Source: Clostridium rhizosphaerae (lineage in GTDB: Bacteria > Bacillota > Clostridia > Clostridiales > Clostridiaceae). Taken from it: DNA of 64,000 nucleotides. Both the position numbers and the translations under genes were made by a program. Location: contig NZ_JAESWC010000002.1 of assembly GCF_016765585.1 (NCBI RefSeq), positions 930,001 through 994,000 on the forward strand, read 5' to 3'. The notes beneath the pieces are model-generated. The model made no database searches and was not told the origin of the DNA. It was given only the letters and a program-made list of their open reading frames with translations. Of the stretch, positions 17,119 through 25,367 are shown piece after piece (within the stretch, counting starts at the first letter, position 1; each line of letters starts with the position of its first letter).

Positions 17119-18588
17119 TCAAAATTTACAATGAAGTCTGTTTCTTATTTCTGACAAAGAATAATCCTTTATTAGGTTTCCATCTTTAAATACGAGCTCC
17201 AAAAGATTATCTCTCAGTTCTTCCTGTTCCTTTATAGTCAGTTCATCCTTATATAAAATATCCTCACCAGCTTTGTATACATAGCACATCCCCTTTTGAG
17301 ATTTTTTAAAGTTTCCATCATCTGTTTTGGGATCTTTGAAGATAAACTTTTCCTCACCATTGATAATTGCATGGGTAGCCTTAAGGGCAAAGCCAAAGGT
17401 ATCTCTTGTATTGTATTGATAGGTATAAGAGCCTATGCCAAATACGCAGTTATTAGCTGCAAAGCCTTTTTCCATAAGTCCACTACAAATTTCTTCGCAG
17501 CGTTCTATAGTTATGCTGTCTCCGTAGATTGTGCCTATTTTGCTGTTTAATACCTTATAGCCTTTTGAATTAATTTCTCCTCCAAATATATCCCATAAGA
17601 GTTCAACTGTCCCCTTATAAGCAGGGCTGTCTTTAGGCGAATTTTTATTTCCGCATATAATTTTCACAGGGTCTCCACTATCCCCTCTTATAACTATTTT
17701 TCCATCTCTATTTAGGATATCTTCCTTTAATTGAGGAAGTATATTTGTTACCACATTCCAATAATCATAGGTGTCTGAAACTATGCTTAATACTCCGCTT
17801 GGGAATACTTCCATTATCAATCTTTTATAGGCAGTAAGTTCATCCTGTCCATAGCTGCACATCACACTGTGTTCTGTAGATGGTGTTCCAAGTCCAATAA
17901 GTTCTTCTTCTACATTGCAGTTATAGTATTCTTCCAGATAGCTTATAGCAGGTATGGTTGCAGTTCCTAAAAATGATAATAGATGAGCCGCTCCACTTAA
18001 CTCTGCGCTTTCAACAGAGCTGAAGCCTCTCATACTGAAATCTCCACAGGCCCTTCTTACATCACCATTATCTACAGTAAGACCAAAATATTTTTCAACT
18101 ATTTCTCTATATCTATAAGCAATAGTGGCACTTGTCATTGGCTGCCATATATTGCAGCTCATAAAGGTTTCAAGGTAATTTACAAGCCACGCAAAATCCT
18201 CATGAGTATTTGTGATTTCAATCATTGGCGTTTTTATATTTACTCTTGTACCTTCAGCAACAGCTTTTATTTGTATAGGAAGATAGCCTAAATCATGAAG
18301 TGCTTCTATATGCTTTGTATCAGCTGCTCTTTCTCCTAAGGTCTTAGAAATAATCCTTTTATATTCTGAAATCACTTCTTCTTTATCTCTTTTAAAGAAA
18401 TATACATTAAAATACTCTATTAAATACTTCTTTATAAAGGGTTGAAGCCCAAACATTACAACCTTATTCATATCTTCTTTTCTAGACATTCTTGGAGTCC
18501 AGTAGCTTACAAGCTTTGTCATTCCTGGAGCGTAACACATATGATGAATTGTTTTATAAAAATCAGTGAGCAAAAGCGGATTAAGCAT
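17119..18588 (-). CDS. nadV: Nicotinamide phosphoribosyltransferase (NAMPT/NadV type)
   Basis: Joins nicotinamide to PRPP to make NMN. The 489-residue length and the motifs LTDFYKTIHH at the start, GDFSMRGFSS, GTPSTEHSVM, VSDTYDYWNV and VIRGDSGDP fit NAMPT rather than nicotinate phosphoribosyltransferase PncB. NMN would need an adenylyltransferase, which is not in this window. The PRPP-synthetase homologue in the same operon could supply the cosubstrate. A phage-type relative of this family (Namat of the NARP1 pathway) uses ADP-ribose pyrophosphate instead, and that alternative cannot be excluded. AGGGGG precedes the ATG. Confidence 0.9.
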   Translation of the reverse strand: MLNPLLLTDFYKTIHHMCYAPGMTKLVSYWTPRMSRKEDMNKVVMFGLQPFIKKYLIEYFNVYFFKRDKEEVISEYKRIISKTLGERAADTKHIEALHDLGYLPIQIKAVAEGTRVNIKTPMIEITNTHEDFAWLVNYLETFMSCNIWQPMTSATIAYRYREIVEKYFGLTVDNGDVRRACGDFSMRGFSSVESAELSGAAHLLSFLGTATIPAISYLEEYYNCNVEEELIGLGTPSTEHSVMCSYGQDELTAYKRLIMEVFPSGVLSIVSDTYDYWNVVTNILPQLKEDILNRDGKIVIRGDSGDPVKIICGNKNSPKDSPAYKGTVELLWDIFGGEINSKGYKVLNSKIGTIYGDSITIERCEEICSGLMEKGFAANNCVFGIGSYTYQYNTRDTFGFALKATHAIINGEEKFIFKDPKTDDGNFKKSQKGMCYVYKAGEDILYKDELTIKEQEELRDNLLELVFKDGNLIKDYSLSEIRNRLHCKF

Positions 18589-18611
18589 AATTAATTCCCC
18601 CTACAGCCATA

Positions 18612-19157
18612 TTACTTCCTGTTAATTACTTTTCCTTGAAGGCCTTCAACTACATCCAGTGTTTTTTCATGCAGCAAATCATCAAAGCTTGCACATAGGC
18701 TTGCATCTACTATTACATCTGCATCTCTAAATTGTGATTGAAACATTACCATATTGCTTATTACACATATATTTGTAACAACCCCAACAAGTTCAATTTC
18801 TTCAATATCTTCTCCCAATTCTTCTGCTATTTTAAGCATATCCTCAGGAGCTATTCCAAAGCCTCTTTTCTCATAATGAAGAGTATTTTCCGCATTTGCA
18901 AAATCAACAAGTTTTCCAAAAAGCTTATGCCCTTCAGAATCCTTGATACAGTGCATTACAGGTAGATTTCTACCCTCTCTAGTAGACAGATAATTTTCAT
19001 AATGAGTATCATAAGTGAATAAAACTTTATCGCCATTTTCTAAATATTTATTAACCTTATCGTAAATACCTTGTTCTAGTGTAACAGCTTTAGGGAAACC
19101 TAAGGTTCCATCCACAAAATCCTTTTGATAATCTATAACTACCAATAACTTTTTCAT
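18612..19157 (-). CDS. pncA: Nicotinamidase / isochorismatase-family cysteine hydrolase
   Basis: Expected to deamidate nicotinamide to nicotinate. The 181-residue protein carries the complete nicotinamidase set: Asp9 in VIDYQKDF, metal ligands in YDTH (Asp50, His52) and His69 in PVMHC, Lys97 in HYEKRGFG, and the nucleophile Cys131 in VVTNICVISN. The metal ligands favour nicotinamidase over isochorismatase. ATG at 19157 follows AGGAGGG; an upstream extension is less likely. It follows the prs homologue across a spacer that holds two near-identical palindrome-plus-ribosome-site units. Confidence 0.85.
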   Translation of the reverse strand: MKKLLVVIDYQKDFVDGTLGFPKAVTLEQGIYDKVNKYLENGDKVLFTYDTHYENYLSTREGRNLPVMHCIKDSEGHKLFGKLVDFANAENTLHYEKRGFGIAPEDMLKIAEELGEDIEEIELVGVVTNICVISNMVMFQSQFRDADVIVDASLCASFDDLLHEKTLDVVEGLQGKVINRK

Positions 19158-19163
19158 TTTTAC

Positions 19164-19253
19164 CCTCCTGTATTCCTTATATATCCATGACAATTATTAA
19201 TTGTCATGCCTCCTGTATTCCTTATAGGCACATAACAATTATTAATTGTTATG
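19164..19253 (-). repeat. Tandem 45-bp units, each a 23-bp palindrome plus a ribosome-binding site
   Basis: Two copies with period 45 bases. Each contains a perfect palindrome (19186-19208 and 19231-19253, AATTATTAATT core) and, downstream on the minus strand, TATAAGGAATACAGGAGG. The palindromes differ at symmetric positions (CATGAC/GTCATG against CATAAC/GTTATG), so symmetry was kept while the sequence changed. Only the gene-proximal AGGAGG can serve pncA; the other is orphaned. Confidence 0.85.
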
Positions 19254-19258
19254 CTACA

Positions 19259-20056
19259 TTAAATTTCATATATCTTAATTTTTTCATGCTCTTTACTTAA
19301 AATGCTGTTAGTTGTATATATTTCATTTATTAAATCTGTAGTCAACAACTCACCTTCAAAAATTGTATCTTCACAATGAGTAACAACTAAATACACTTCT
19401 GATGCACCCATAGACTTAAGCTTTGAGGCCGTCAGTACAAAGGTACCTCCTTTTGAACATAAATCATCAACTATTATAGCTTTGAAGCTTTTGCCATTTG
19501 TATCTCCATCAATCTCTAAACTCTTTATGCGTCCTGTTTTAAAATCTCTATCCTTGCTTGCAGTCAGAATTTTGTCATAGTTTATTTGTTTTCCATACCT
19601 CTTTGCAGCACCTGCATCCGGATAAACTAGATATACCTCTTCTTCTGAAGCTTTCAGTTTTTCCAGAAGTTCCTCTGCCAGTGTTTTCGACATATCTATT
19701 ACCTTAACTCTGTCAAGCAAAGCAACAGTTACATCTGAGTGAGGCTCATAAATTGTTACGCTTTCAAAGTTTAAGTTGTTAATTACTTTACATAGATGCT
19801 TTAAGGTAAATACTGTTATACCCTCTGTTCTGTCCATTCTGCTGTAGGGCATATAGGGTAGCTCTAAGCTGCTTTTTACTCCTAGTTCATCTAAATTGCA
19901 TTTTAAAAATATTAAATGAGTTATATCTTCATCACTTTCAAACTTAACTCTAATTTCATTTTTTTCTTCTTTAATATTTAGAGTCTTGCTTTGCATCAAA
20001 GCTTCCCCATTTGGAAACTTCTTAATCTCTACTTTTTCACCATTAAAATAAATCAT
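19259..20056 (-). CDS. Ribose-phosphate pyrophosphokinase homologue (Prs-like)
   Basis: A 265-residue homologue of PRPP synthetase. The PRPP loop AIIVDDLCSKGGTF (~205-218) is intact, as are LPYMPYSRMDRTEG (ATP-site region) and VYPDAGAAKRYG. It is ~45 residues shorter than housekeeping Prs, lacking the N-terminal FSGNA-type start, so it is a specialised paralogue. In this operon it could supply PRPP to NadV; phage NAD-rebuilding clusters have a similar pair in which the Prs-like enzyme acts on ADP-ribose (Adps). AGGAGG six bases before the ATG is the last of four in the repeat array upstream. Confidence 0.85.
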   Translation of the reverse strand: MIYFNGEKVEIKKFPNGEALMQSKTLNIKEEKNEIRVKFESDEDITHLIFLKCNLDELGVKSSLELPYMPYSRMDRTEGITVFTLKHLCKVINNLNFESVTIYEPHSDVTVALLDRVKVIDMSKTLAEELLEKLKASEEEVYLVYPDAGAAKRYGKQINYDKILTASKDRDFKTGRIKSLEIDGDTNGKSFKAIIVDDLCSKGGTFVLTASKLKSMGASEVYLVVTHCEDTIFEGELLTTDLINEIYTTNSILSKEHEKIKIYEI

Positions 20057-20062
20057 CTTTAT

Positions 20063-20393
20063 CCTCCTTTTTGTCGGATCACTGGGTAATTTATGAGTGC
20101 TCGTTCCACTCGCAAATTACCCGCCAAAGTCCATTTAGGACTTTAGCCTCCTTTTTGTCGGATCACTGGGTAATTTATGAGTGCTCGTTCCACTCGCAAA
20201 TTACCCGCCAAAGTCCATTTAGGACTTTAGCCTCCTTTTTGTCGGATCACTGGGTAATTTATGAGCGCTCGTTCCCTTTGGGCACTGGGTAACTTAAAAT
20301 ATTCGCTTTCGCTCACAAGTTACCCGCTAAAGTCTATTTAAGACTTCAGCCTCGCAAATCACCCGCTAAAGTCCATTTAGGACTTTACCTCCT
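20063..20393 (-). repeat. Array of hairpin elements bounded by Shine-Dalgarno sequences
   Basis: AGGAGG occurs (minus strand) at 20388-20393, 20231-20236, 20147-20152 and 20063-20068. Units 20063-20146 and 20147-20230 are identical 84-mers. Each unit reads downstream as AGGAGG, a small hairpin (AAAGTCC/GGACTTT, loop TAAAT), GGCGGG, a long hairpin (GGGTAATTT with AAATTACCC plus inner GAGTG/CACTC), then AGTGATCCGACAAAA and the next AGGAGG. The third interval, 157 bp, looks like one element nested in the loop of another, and its inner stem is GGGTAACTT/AAGTTACCC. Joining the outermost AGGAGG copies would leave a normal spacer. Related copies lie at 28971-29134. Confidence 0.9.
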
Positions 20394-20400
20394 TGTCATA

Positions 20401-21288
20401 TTAAAAATTATGCTCCCAATTCTCATTAAACTTGAACACTGCAGCTGGCCTAAAGGGTTTTCCCTCTATCTTTTCATCCGTTTCTATAATCATGTCTCCC
20501 ATTTTTCTTCTGAAATTTAATATTTCTCTTCCCATAATTGCTTCATACACATTCTGCAATTCCTTTACAGTGAACAGCCTTGGCAGAAGATTAAAGGCAA
20601 TAGGAGTGTACTCTACTTTATTTCTCAACCTGTCAATTCCATAGTCTAATATTTTATAGTGATCAAAAGCCAGTTCCTCTGTAGAGCTATTCAGCAATTT
20701 ATATACTATATTTTTTCTTCTAAAAACATCTCTTCCGGTTACTTCAGTTATTTCATAGTTTATTATGACAGTTTCATCAATAGATTTCAGCGATAATAGA
20801 TACTTGTTTTCTATGTTTTTTTCATTCTCAATTGAACTTATAAGAGTTTTATTTATCCAAAACCATGTACTTTTCTTAGAATCAGACTCATCATGCTTTA
20901 TGCTGCTCTTTTCCACAAGTGCCATATTTCCCACACTAATTACCCTTGTTCTTTTGTCTCTATCAACATCACCAAAGGTATAAAGCTGTTCCATATATAC
21001 ATTATCTATACCTGTCTTTTCTTTTAACTTTCGTTTTGCTCCTTCTTGAAGGCTTTCATTTATATCTACGAAACCTCCTGGAAGTGCCCACTTGTTAATG
21101 TATGGATAATCATCTCTTTTAATTAATATAACTTGCATTCCTTTTTTAGGAACCTTTCGCTGGTTATCCTCTTCTATATCAGCGGTTGTAAATATGATTA
21201 TGTCGTTTGTAACACTTGGCCTTTTATATTTACTCTCGTCATAGTTTTTCAAAAATTCTTTTTCGTTATTTATAAGATGTTCTTCCAT
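20401..21288 (-). CDS. nrtR: NrtR-like regulator: degenerate Nudix domain with winged helix
   Basis: Likely transcriptional regulator of NAD metabolism. Residues ~25-190 are a Nudix domain and ~200-295 a C-terminal winged-helix region (LLPRLFTVKELQNVYEAIMG, NFRRKMGDMI), the NrtR architecture. The Nudix box GGFVDINESLQEGAKRKL then KEKTGI has Lys where two catalytic Glu of REUXEE should be, so it probably binds an ADP-ribose-type ligand without hydrolysing it. As first gene of the NAD-salvage operon it is likely autoregulated. An active hydrolase is a less likely alternative. Confidence 0.85.
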   Translation of the reverse strand: MEEHLINNEKEFLKNYDESKYKRPSVTNDIIIFTTADIEEDNQRKVPKKGMQVILIKRDDYPYINKWALPGGFVDINESLQEGAKRKLKEKTGIDNVYMEQLYTFGDVDRDKRTRVISVGNMALVEKSSIKHDESDSKKSTWFWINKTLISSIENEKNIENKYLLSLKSIDETVIINYEITEVTGRDVFRRKNIVYKLLNSSTEELAFDHYKILDYGIDRLRNKVEYTPIAFNLLPRLFTVKELQNVYEAIMGREILNFRRKMGDMIIETDEKIEGKPFRPAAVFKFNENWEHNF

Positions 21289-21313
21289 TTTATCACCGCC
21301 TTAGTCTCAACTA

Positions 21314-21364
21314 GATATTATCAAACTGATATTATGTAATTATAGTACCTCTTATTCCACTATA
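21314..21364 (-). promoter_or_regulatory. Promoter and possible operator of the NAD-salvage operon
   Basis: Minus strand has TTGACA near 21370, 17 bases, TACTAT, with a further TATAAT three bases on. Just downstream are two direct copies of GATATTAT (21314-21321 and 21328-21335, plus-strand reading), spaced 14 bases, around ATCAAACTGAT. This is a plausible NrtR operator placed over the transcription start. Confidence 0.5.
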
Positions 21365-21409
21365 TGTCAATACTTCTTTGTAATTTTCTCATAATTTATT
21401 TTTACAAAC

Positions 21410-21438
21410 AAAAGGACCCATTTCTTATGGATCCTTTT
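21410..21438 (-). terminator. Terminator of the ascorbate-type PTS operon
   Basis: Arms AAAAGGACCCA and TGGATCCTTTT pair with one mismatch, with T-run on the minus strand. It follows the PRD regulator gene. Confidence 0.75.
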
Positions 21439-21446
21439 TAATAGCT

Positions 21447-23558
21447 TTATATAACTTTTTCAAGTAGAAGTTCAATTAGTCCTTGTTTATTCTCCGCCTT
21501 TGAAATATGTTCAATAAAACCCTCTTTATCAATAATTTCAACTAATTCCGATAATACAGTCATATGGCTTGAGTGATCCGTGGAACATATACACGCAACA
21601 ACTTTAACAGGGTCATTATCTTCATTTCCAAAACATATAGGAGTTCTTAATGTTAAAATACTAAGTCCTACACTAAATACGCCGTCTTCTGGTCTTGCAT
21701 GTGCTATTGCTACACCTGGCGCCATTACAATATATGGTCCTATATTTTTAACTATATTTATCATAGATGATATATAGCTGCTAGTTATACATCCATTTCT
21801 AAGCAATATTTCGCCGCTCTTTTGTATTGCTTCCTCCCAGCTATAAGCTTCTGAATTAGCTTCGACAAATTTATCATTAACAAAATTTACAAGTCTTGGT
21901 TTATAATTAGAATTTTCGTTCCCGTTTTGTATGCCAAAATACTCTGACAGTTCAATTCTTAGTTTATTGAAATCATTAATATTGCAGTTCTCGTTAATGA
22001 CTTTTATCAGCTTGTCTATATCTAACTTTTTATTATTTTTTACTTGCTTTGCCTTACTTAATATAATACTTAACTCAGTTATATTTTCGTCTGTTAGAAA
22101 TGGGCTAACCTTAACGCATTTAATATTTTTTATATTTAAAGGAACTGTCGTAACAATTAAGTCTACATTATGCTTTTTAAGCGCTTTATCTACTCCATGA
22201 TAAGATATGCTATCCACAATATTTACATCAAATAGTGAGTTCAATCTCGATGAAACAAGTCTAGCCGTGCCTATACCTGTAGCACATACCACAAGCACAT
22301 CGAGTATTTTAGCTTCTCTAGAATTATTTCTTTCTAGAGAAGCACCAAAATGCAGAACAATATATCCTATTTCTTCATCACTTATTTTTATGTGTAACTC
22401 ATCTTCTAAAAAAGCTGTGCTTTTTCTGACCTGATTAAATAATTCATTATAAGTACATTTAATTTCACCTATTAAAGGATTTTTTATATCAAGTTCATGT
22501 TTAAATCTATACATTGCGGGTCTTATGTGCTGTAAAAGTCCTTCAAATAACTGCCTATCATTTAGAAGATTTAATCCAGTAAGTCTTTCCATATTTTCTA
22601 TTATCTCTGTGGTAACTATACTATGTCTTATCCAATTATCTTTATCCATATCGTCAGTATAAGTTACATTGCTGCCTAATAAATGAATAGTAATATAACC
22701 TATTTCGTCATTAGGAATAGTTATTTTAAATTTATCTTCTAGAAGTTTTGCAACGGAAGCAGCAATAACAAATTCTTTTGATTTTTCTAGCCTTTTCAAT
22801 TCCTTTAAATCCATAACTATATCTTTTCTAAGCTGAATTCTCTTTATTGCAATTGCTATATGAATTACTAAAGCATTAAAGGCATCATCGGAAAACGTTG
22901 TTTCCAGCTGTTCTTCTGCAATATTTAAGCAATGTTCAATATATGCTATATCAATATCTTCAAATAACCTATTAACTTGATACTTTAACTTAACTTCATC
23001 ATTTTTGTATATTCTGTCTTTTATTATATCTATCTCTTTGTTTGTATCTATATTTTCTGCCATAAGAAGAGCTGCTGCTTTCCTAAAATACTTTTCTTCT
23101 CCAACTGCTTTTATACCTCGGCTTTTATAAGTAATTAGTTTTATCTTATTGTTATTAAGCCAGTCTTTTACTTGGGGTATATCCTTTAAAATAGTTCCTC
23201 TGCTCACATAAAGCTTGTCTGCTAAATTATTAATCGTTGTAAATTCCCTTTCTTGTATAAGTTCAAAGAGAATTGCTTTTACTCTTTCCTCTTGAGAAAG
23301 TACATACACATCGATTCCTACCTCATCGCCTATAATTTCTTTTTTCTGATCTTCTGTAAATACTATTTCAATACCAAAATTAGGTTTCCTAGATAGCAAA
23401 GGGAGCTTTTTTTCTCTAAGGTAGTCATCAATTTTATCTAAATCATATCTTATAGTTCTGTTACTTATGTTAAAAGTTTTTGCCAATTCATCTATAATTA
23501 CAGGCTTATTTGATTTTAAGAGAGTACTTAATATACTAAGACACCTTTTATTCAGCAT
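21447..23558 (-). CDS. PRD-domain transcriptional regulator with EIIB-like and EIIA domains
   Basis: A 703-residue MtlR/LicR-type activator. Order: two N-terminal helix-turn-helix units (~1-110; NISNRTIRYDLDKID and LADKLYVSRGTILKDI), PRD1 (~190-290), PRD2 (~305-405) with the IGYIVLHFGASLER histidine region, an EIIB-like domain around DVLVVCATGIGTARLVSSRL (~415-500), and an EIIA domain (~560-703) with IVMAPGVAIAHARPE. PTS phosphorylation of the PRD, EIIB and EIIA sites sets its activity. The EIIA part closely resembles the operon's own EIIA gene. As last gene of this ascorbate-type PTS operon it most likely controls that operon. Confidence 0.9.
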   Translation of the reverse strand: MLNKRCLSILSTLLKSNKPVIIDELAKTFNISNRTIRYDLDKIDDYLREKKLPLLSRKPNFGIEIVFTEDQKKEIIGDEVGIDVYVLSQEERVKAILFELIQEREFTTINNLADKLYVSRGTILKDIPQVKDWLNNNKIKLITYKSRGIKAVGEEKYFRKAAALLMAENIDTNKEIDIIKDRIYKNDEVKLKYQVNRLFEDIDIAYIEHCLNIAEEQLETTFSDDAFNALVIHIAIAIKRIQLRKDIVMDLKELKRLEKSKEFVIAASVAKLLEDKFKITIPNDEIGYITIHLLGSNVTYTDDMDKDNWIRHSIVTTEIIENMERLTGLNLLNDRQLFEGLLQHIRPAMYRFKHELDIKNPLIGEIKCTYNELFNQVRKSTAFLEDELHIKISDEEIGYIVLHFGASLERNNSREAKILDVLVVCATGIGTARLVSSRLNSLFDVNIVDSISYHGVDKALKKHNVDLIVTTVPLNIKNIKCVKVSPFLTDENITELSIILSKAKQVKNNKKLDIDKLIKVINENCNINDFNKLRIELSEYFGIQNGNENSNYKPRLVNFVNDKFVEANSEAYSWEEAIQKSGEILLRNGCITSSYISSMINIVKNIGPYIVMAPGVAIAHARPEDGVFSVGLSILTLRTPICFGNEDNDPVKVVACICSTDHSSHMTVLSELVEIIDKEGFIEHISKAENKQGLIELLLEKVI

Positions 23559-23590
23559 TAAATCACCTTCTTTACAACTTAATACCTGAT

Positions 23591-23623
23591 GTTAATAAAT
23601 GAACTAACTGTATATTTATTAAC
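23591..23623 (-). promoter_or_regulatory. 10-bp inverted repeat before the PRD regulator gene
   Basis: GTTAATAAAT (23591-23600) and ATTTATTAAC (23614-23623) face each other between the EIIC terminator and the regulator start. It may be an operator or RNA structure; no test is possible from sequence. Confidence 0.4.
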
Positions 23624-23655
23624 ATGCTGCTGCTTAGACAAATAACATTAAATTA

Positions 23656-23681
23656 TAGGGAACTGACTTAACAGTTCCCTA
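23656..23681 (-). terminator. Intra-operon terminator after the EIIC gene
   Basis: A 10-bp stem TAGGGAACTG / CAGTTCCCTA followed on the minus strand by TAATTTAA. It is likely a partial terminator lowering regulator expression relative to the transporter. Confidence 0.65.
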
Positions 23682-23686
23682 ATGTT

Positions 23687-25057
23687 TTAAGCTTCTATAT
23701 TGTTATTTAAGGTATTTGATTTTGTTTTTATAAAACTAGGAACAATTAAAGCCACAAGCAGTAAAGCTACAAGCAATATAACTCCACCTTTTCCTGCAAT
23801 ATTAGACGCCTTTCCAAATAAGATTCCTAATACTCCAAAGTCAAAGTCTCCGAAGGTTGTATTTTGGAAACCTAAAGTTCCCAATACTGGTAGAAGAAGC
23901 GCTGGCGCAAATGTTATTAAAAGCCCATTAACGAAAGATCCAACAATAGCGCCCTTTCTTCCTCCTGTAGCATTACCAAATATACCAGCAGTAGCTCCAC
24001 AGAAGAAGTGTGGGACAAGGCCAGGTATAATTAATACTCCGCCTAACGCTCCTAGCGCAATCATTCCAATTACTCCACCTATAAAACTGCTTACAAATCC
24101 TATTACTACTGCTGTTGGAGCATATGTAAAGAATACAGCGCAGTCAACAGCCGGTATAGCATTTGGAATAACTTTAGTTGCAATACCTTGAAATGCAGGA
24201 ATTAAATCTCCAAGGATCATTCTTACACCATTATAAACAATAGTTACTCCTACTGCAAACTTTAGTCCTGCCATTAATGCAAACAGAATTGGAGCTGTGC
24301 CATCAGAAATTGTAGAAACATAAGCTGGGCCAGCAACTAAAGCTACAACTACATAAAATATCATCATTGTTACTGCTGTTGCAATCGTACTGTCTCTTAA
24401 GAATCCCCATTGTTCAGGAATTTGCATCTTTTCTGTACTTTCCTCAGGCTTTCCAACCTTTGAACCTACCCAAGCTGAAATATAGTACGCTAAACTTCCA
24501 AAATGGCCCATAGCAATTTCATCACCATCTGTAACTTTTAAAGTATATTTTTGTCCAATAGCTGGTGATATTGCACTCCACGCTCCTAATATGAATCCTC
24601 CAAATAATATAAGTTCAGTTCCCTTCATTCCAGAGGTTCCAAGTACTGCTGAAAGCAGACATGCCATGAAAAAGCTATGATGTCCAGTTAGAAAAACATA
24701 TTTATATTTTGTAAAACGTGCGATAATTAAGTTAATTATAAGACCTGTAACAAGAATTGACATAGTTTCTACTCCTAATAGCTTTTGAGCTACTGAAACT
24801 ATAGCTTCGTTGTTTGGAACAACTCCTGTTATATGAAAACCCTTTTGAATCATCTTACCCAACGGATCAAGATTTGCAACGATAAAGTCTGCTCCAGCAC
24901 CGAGCATTATATATCCTAAAATTGGCTTAAGTGTTCCTGTCATAACCTTATGTGCAGGCTTTCTAAGTGCCACAAGGCCAACAAATGCCATTATCCCCAT
25001 TAATAATGCCGGCTGTTTAAGAATGTCCCTTAAAGTTTGTAAAATACCTACTAACAT
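23687..25057 (-). CDS. ulaA: PTS ascorbate-family transporter, EIIC component
   Basis: A 456-residue membrane permease of the SgaT/UlaA family with about eleven hydrophobic segments. Typical stretches are LKPILGYIMLGAGADFIVANLDPLG near the N-terminus, FLTGHHSFFMACLL, and GLVPHFFCGATAGIFGNATGGRKG. It imports its sugar with phosphorylation by EIIB and EIIA encoded upstream (12 and ~300 bases). L-ascorbate is the best-known substrate of the family, but the transaldolase-type first gene suggests a ketose or pentitol-like sugar is possible. Family sure, substrate unsure. Confidence 0.9.
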   Translation of the reverse strand: MLVGILQTLRDILKQPALLMGIMAFVGLVALRKPAHKVMTGTLKPILGYIMLGAGADFIVANLDPLGKMIQKGFHITGVVPNNEAIVSVAQKLLGVETMSILVTGLIINLIIARFTKYKYVFLTGHHSFFMACLLSAVLGTSGMKGTELILFGGFILGAWSAISPAIGQKYTLKVTDGDEIAMGHFGSLAYYISAWVGSKVGKPEESTEKMQIPEQWGFLRDSTIATAVTMMIFYVVVALVAGPAYVSTISDGTAPILFALMAGLKFAVGVTIVYNGVRMILGDLIPAFQGIATKVIPNAIPAVDCAVFFTYAPTAVVIGFVSSFIGGVIGMIALGALGGVLIIPGLVPHFFCGATAGIFGNATGGRKGAIVGSFVNGLLITFAPALLLPVLGTLGFQNTTFGDFDFGVLGILFGKASNIAGKGGVILLVALLLVALIVPSFIKTKSNTLNNNIEA

Positions 25058-25068
25058 ATTCTTACCCC

Positions 25069-25350
25069 CTATTTTAGTTGTTCATATTTTTTACTTATTA
25101 TGTCTAAAACATCTTCAGCTATTTTCTTTTTATTTATATAACTTCTTACTATTCCAACCTCCTTTCCTTCAAACTGTACGGCTAGCTCTTTTACCGTAAT
25201 AATTAAGTCTGCATTTTTTCCATGTGCTGAGTTAAAATCGCAAGACTCAACATCAGCCTTTATGCCATTCTCACGGCAAAGTTCTTCTATTTTCATTGCC
25301 AGCATAAGGCTGCTTCCGATGCCATTTCCACAAACTGTTACTATCTTCAT
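25069..25350 (-). CDS. ulaB: PTS ascorbate-family EIIB component
   Basis: A 93-residue soluble phosphocarrier starting MKIVTVCGNGIGSSLM, where Cys7 is the phosphorylated residue and the following loop forms the phosphate cradle. Length and motif fit UlaB/SgaB. It transfers phosphate from EIIA (gene just upstream) to the sugar during transport by EIIC (gene just downstream). Confidence 0.92.
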   Translation of the reverse strand: MKIVTVCGNGIGSSLMLAMKIEELCRENGIKADVESCDFNSAHGKNADLIITVKELAVQFEGKEVGIVRSYINKKKIAEDVLDIISKKYEQLK

Positions 25351-25367
25351 AATTTCATCCCTCCTTT

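Noticed and set aside
20071-20292. A 73-codon plus-strand reading frame through the repeats
   Set aside because: Its sequence repeats only because the DNA repeats; it has no ribosome site and runs against the operon.
20063-20400. CRISPR-like tandem repeat array
   Set aside because: The 84-bp units are contiguous and identical, with no unique spacers and no cas genes; they contain hairpins and ribosome sites instead.
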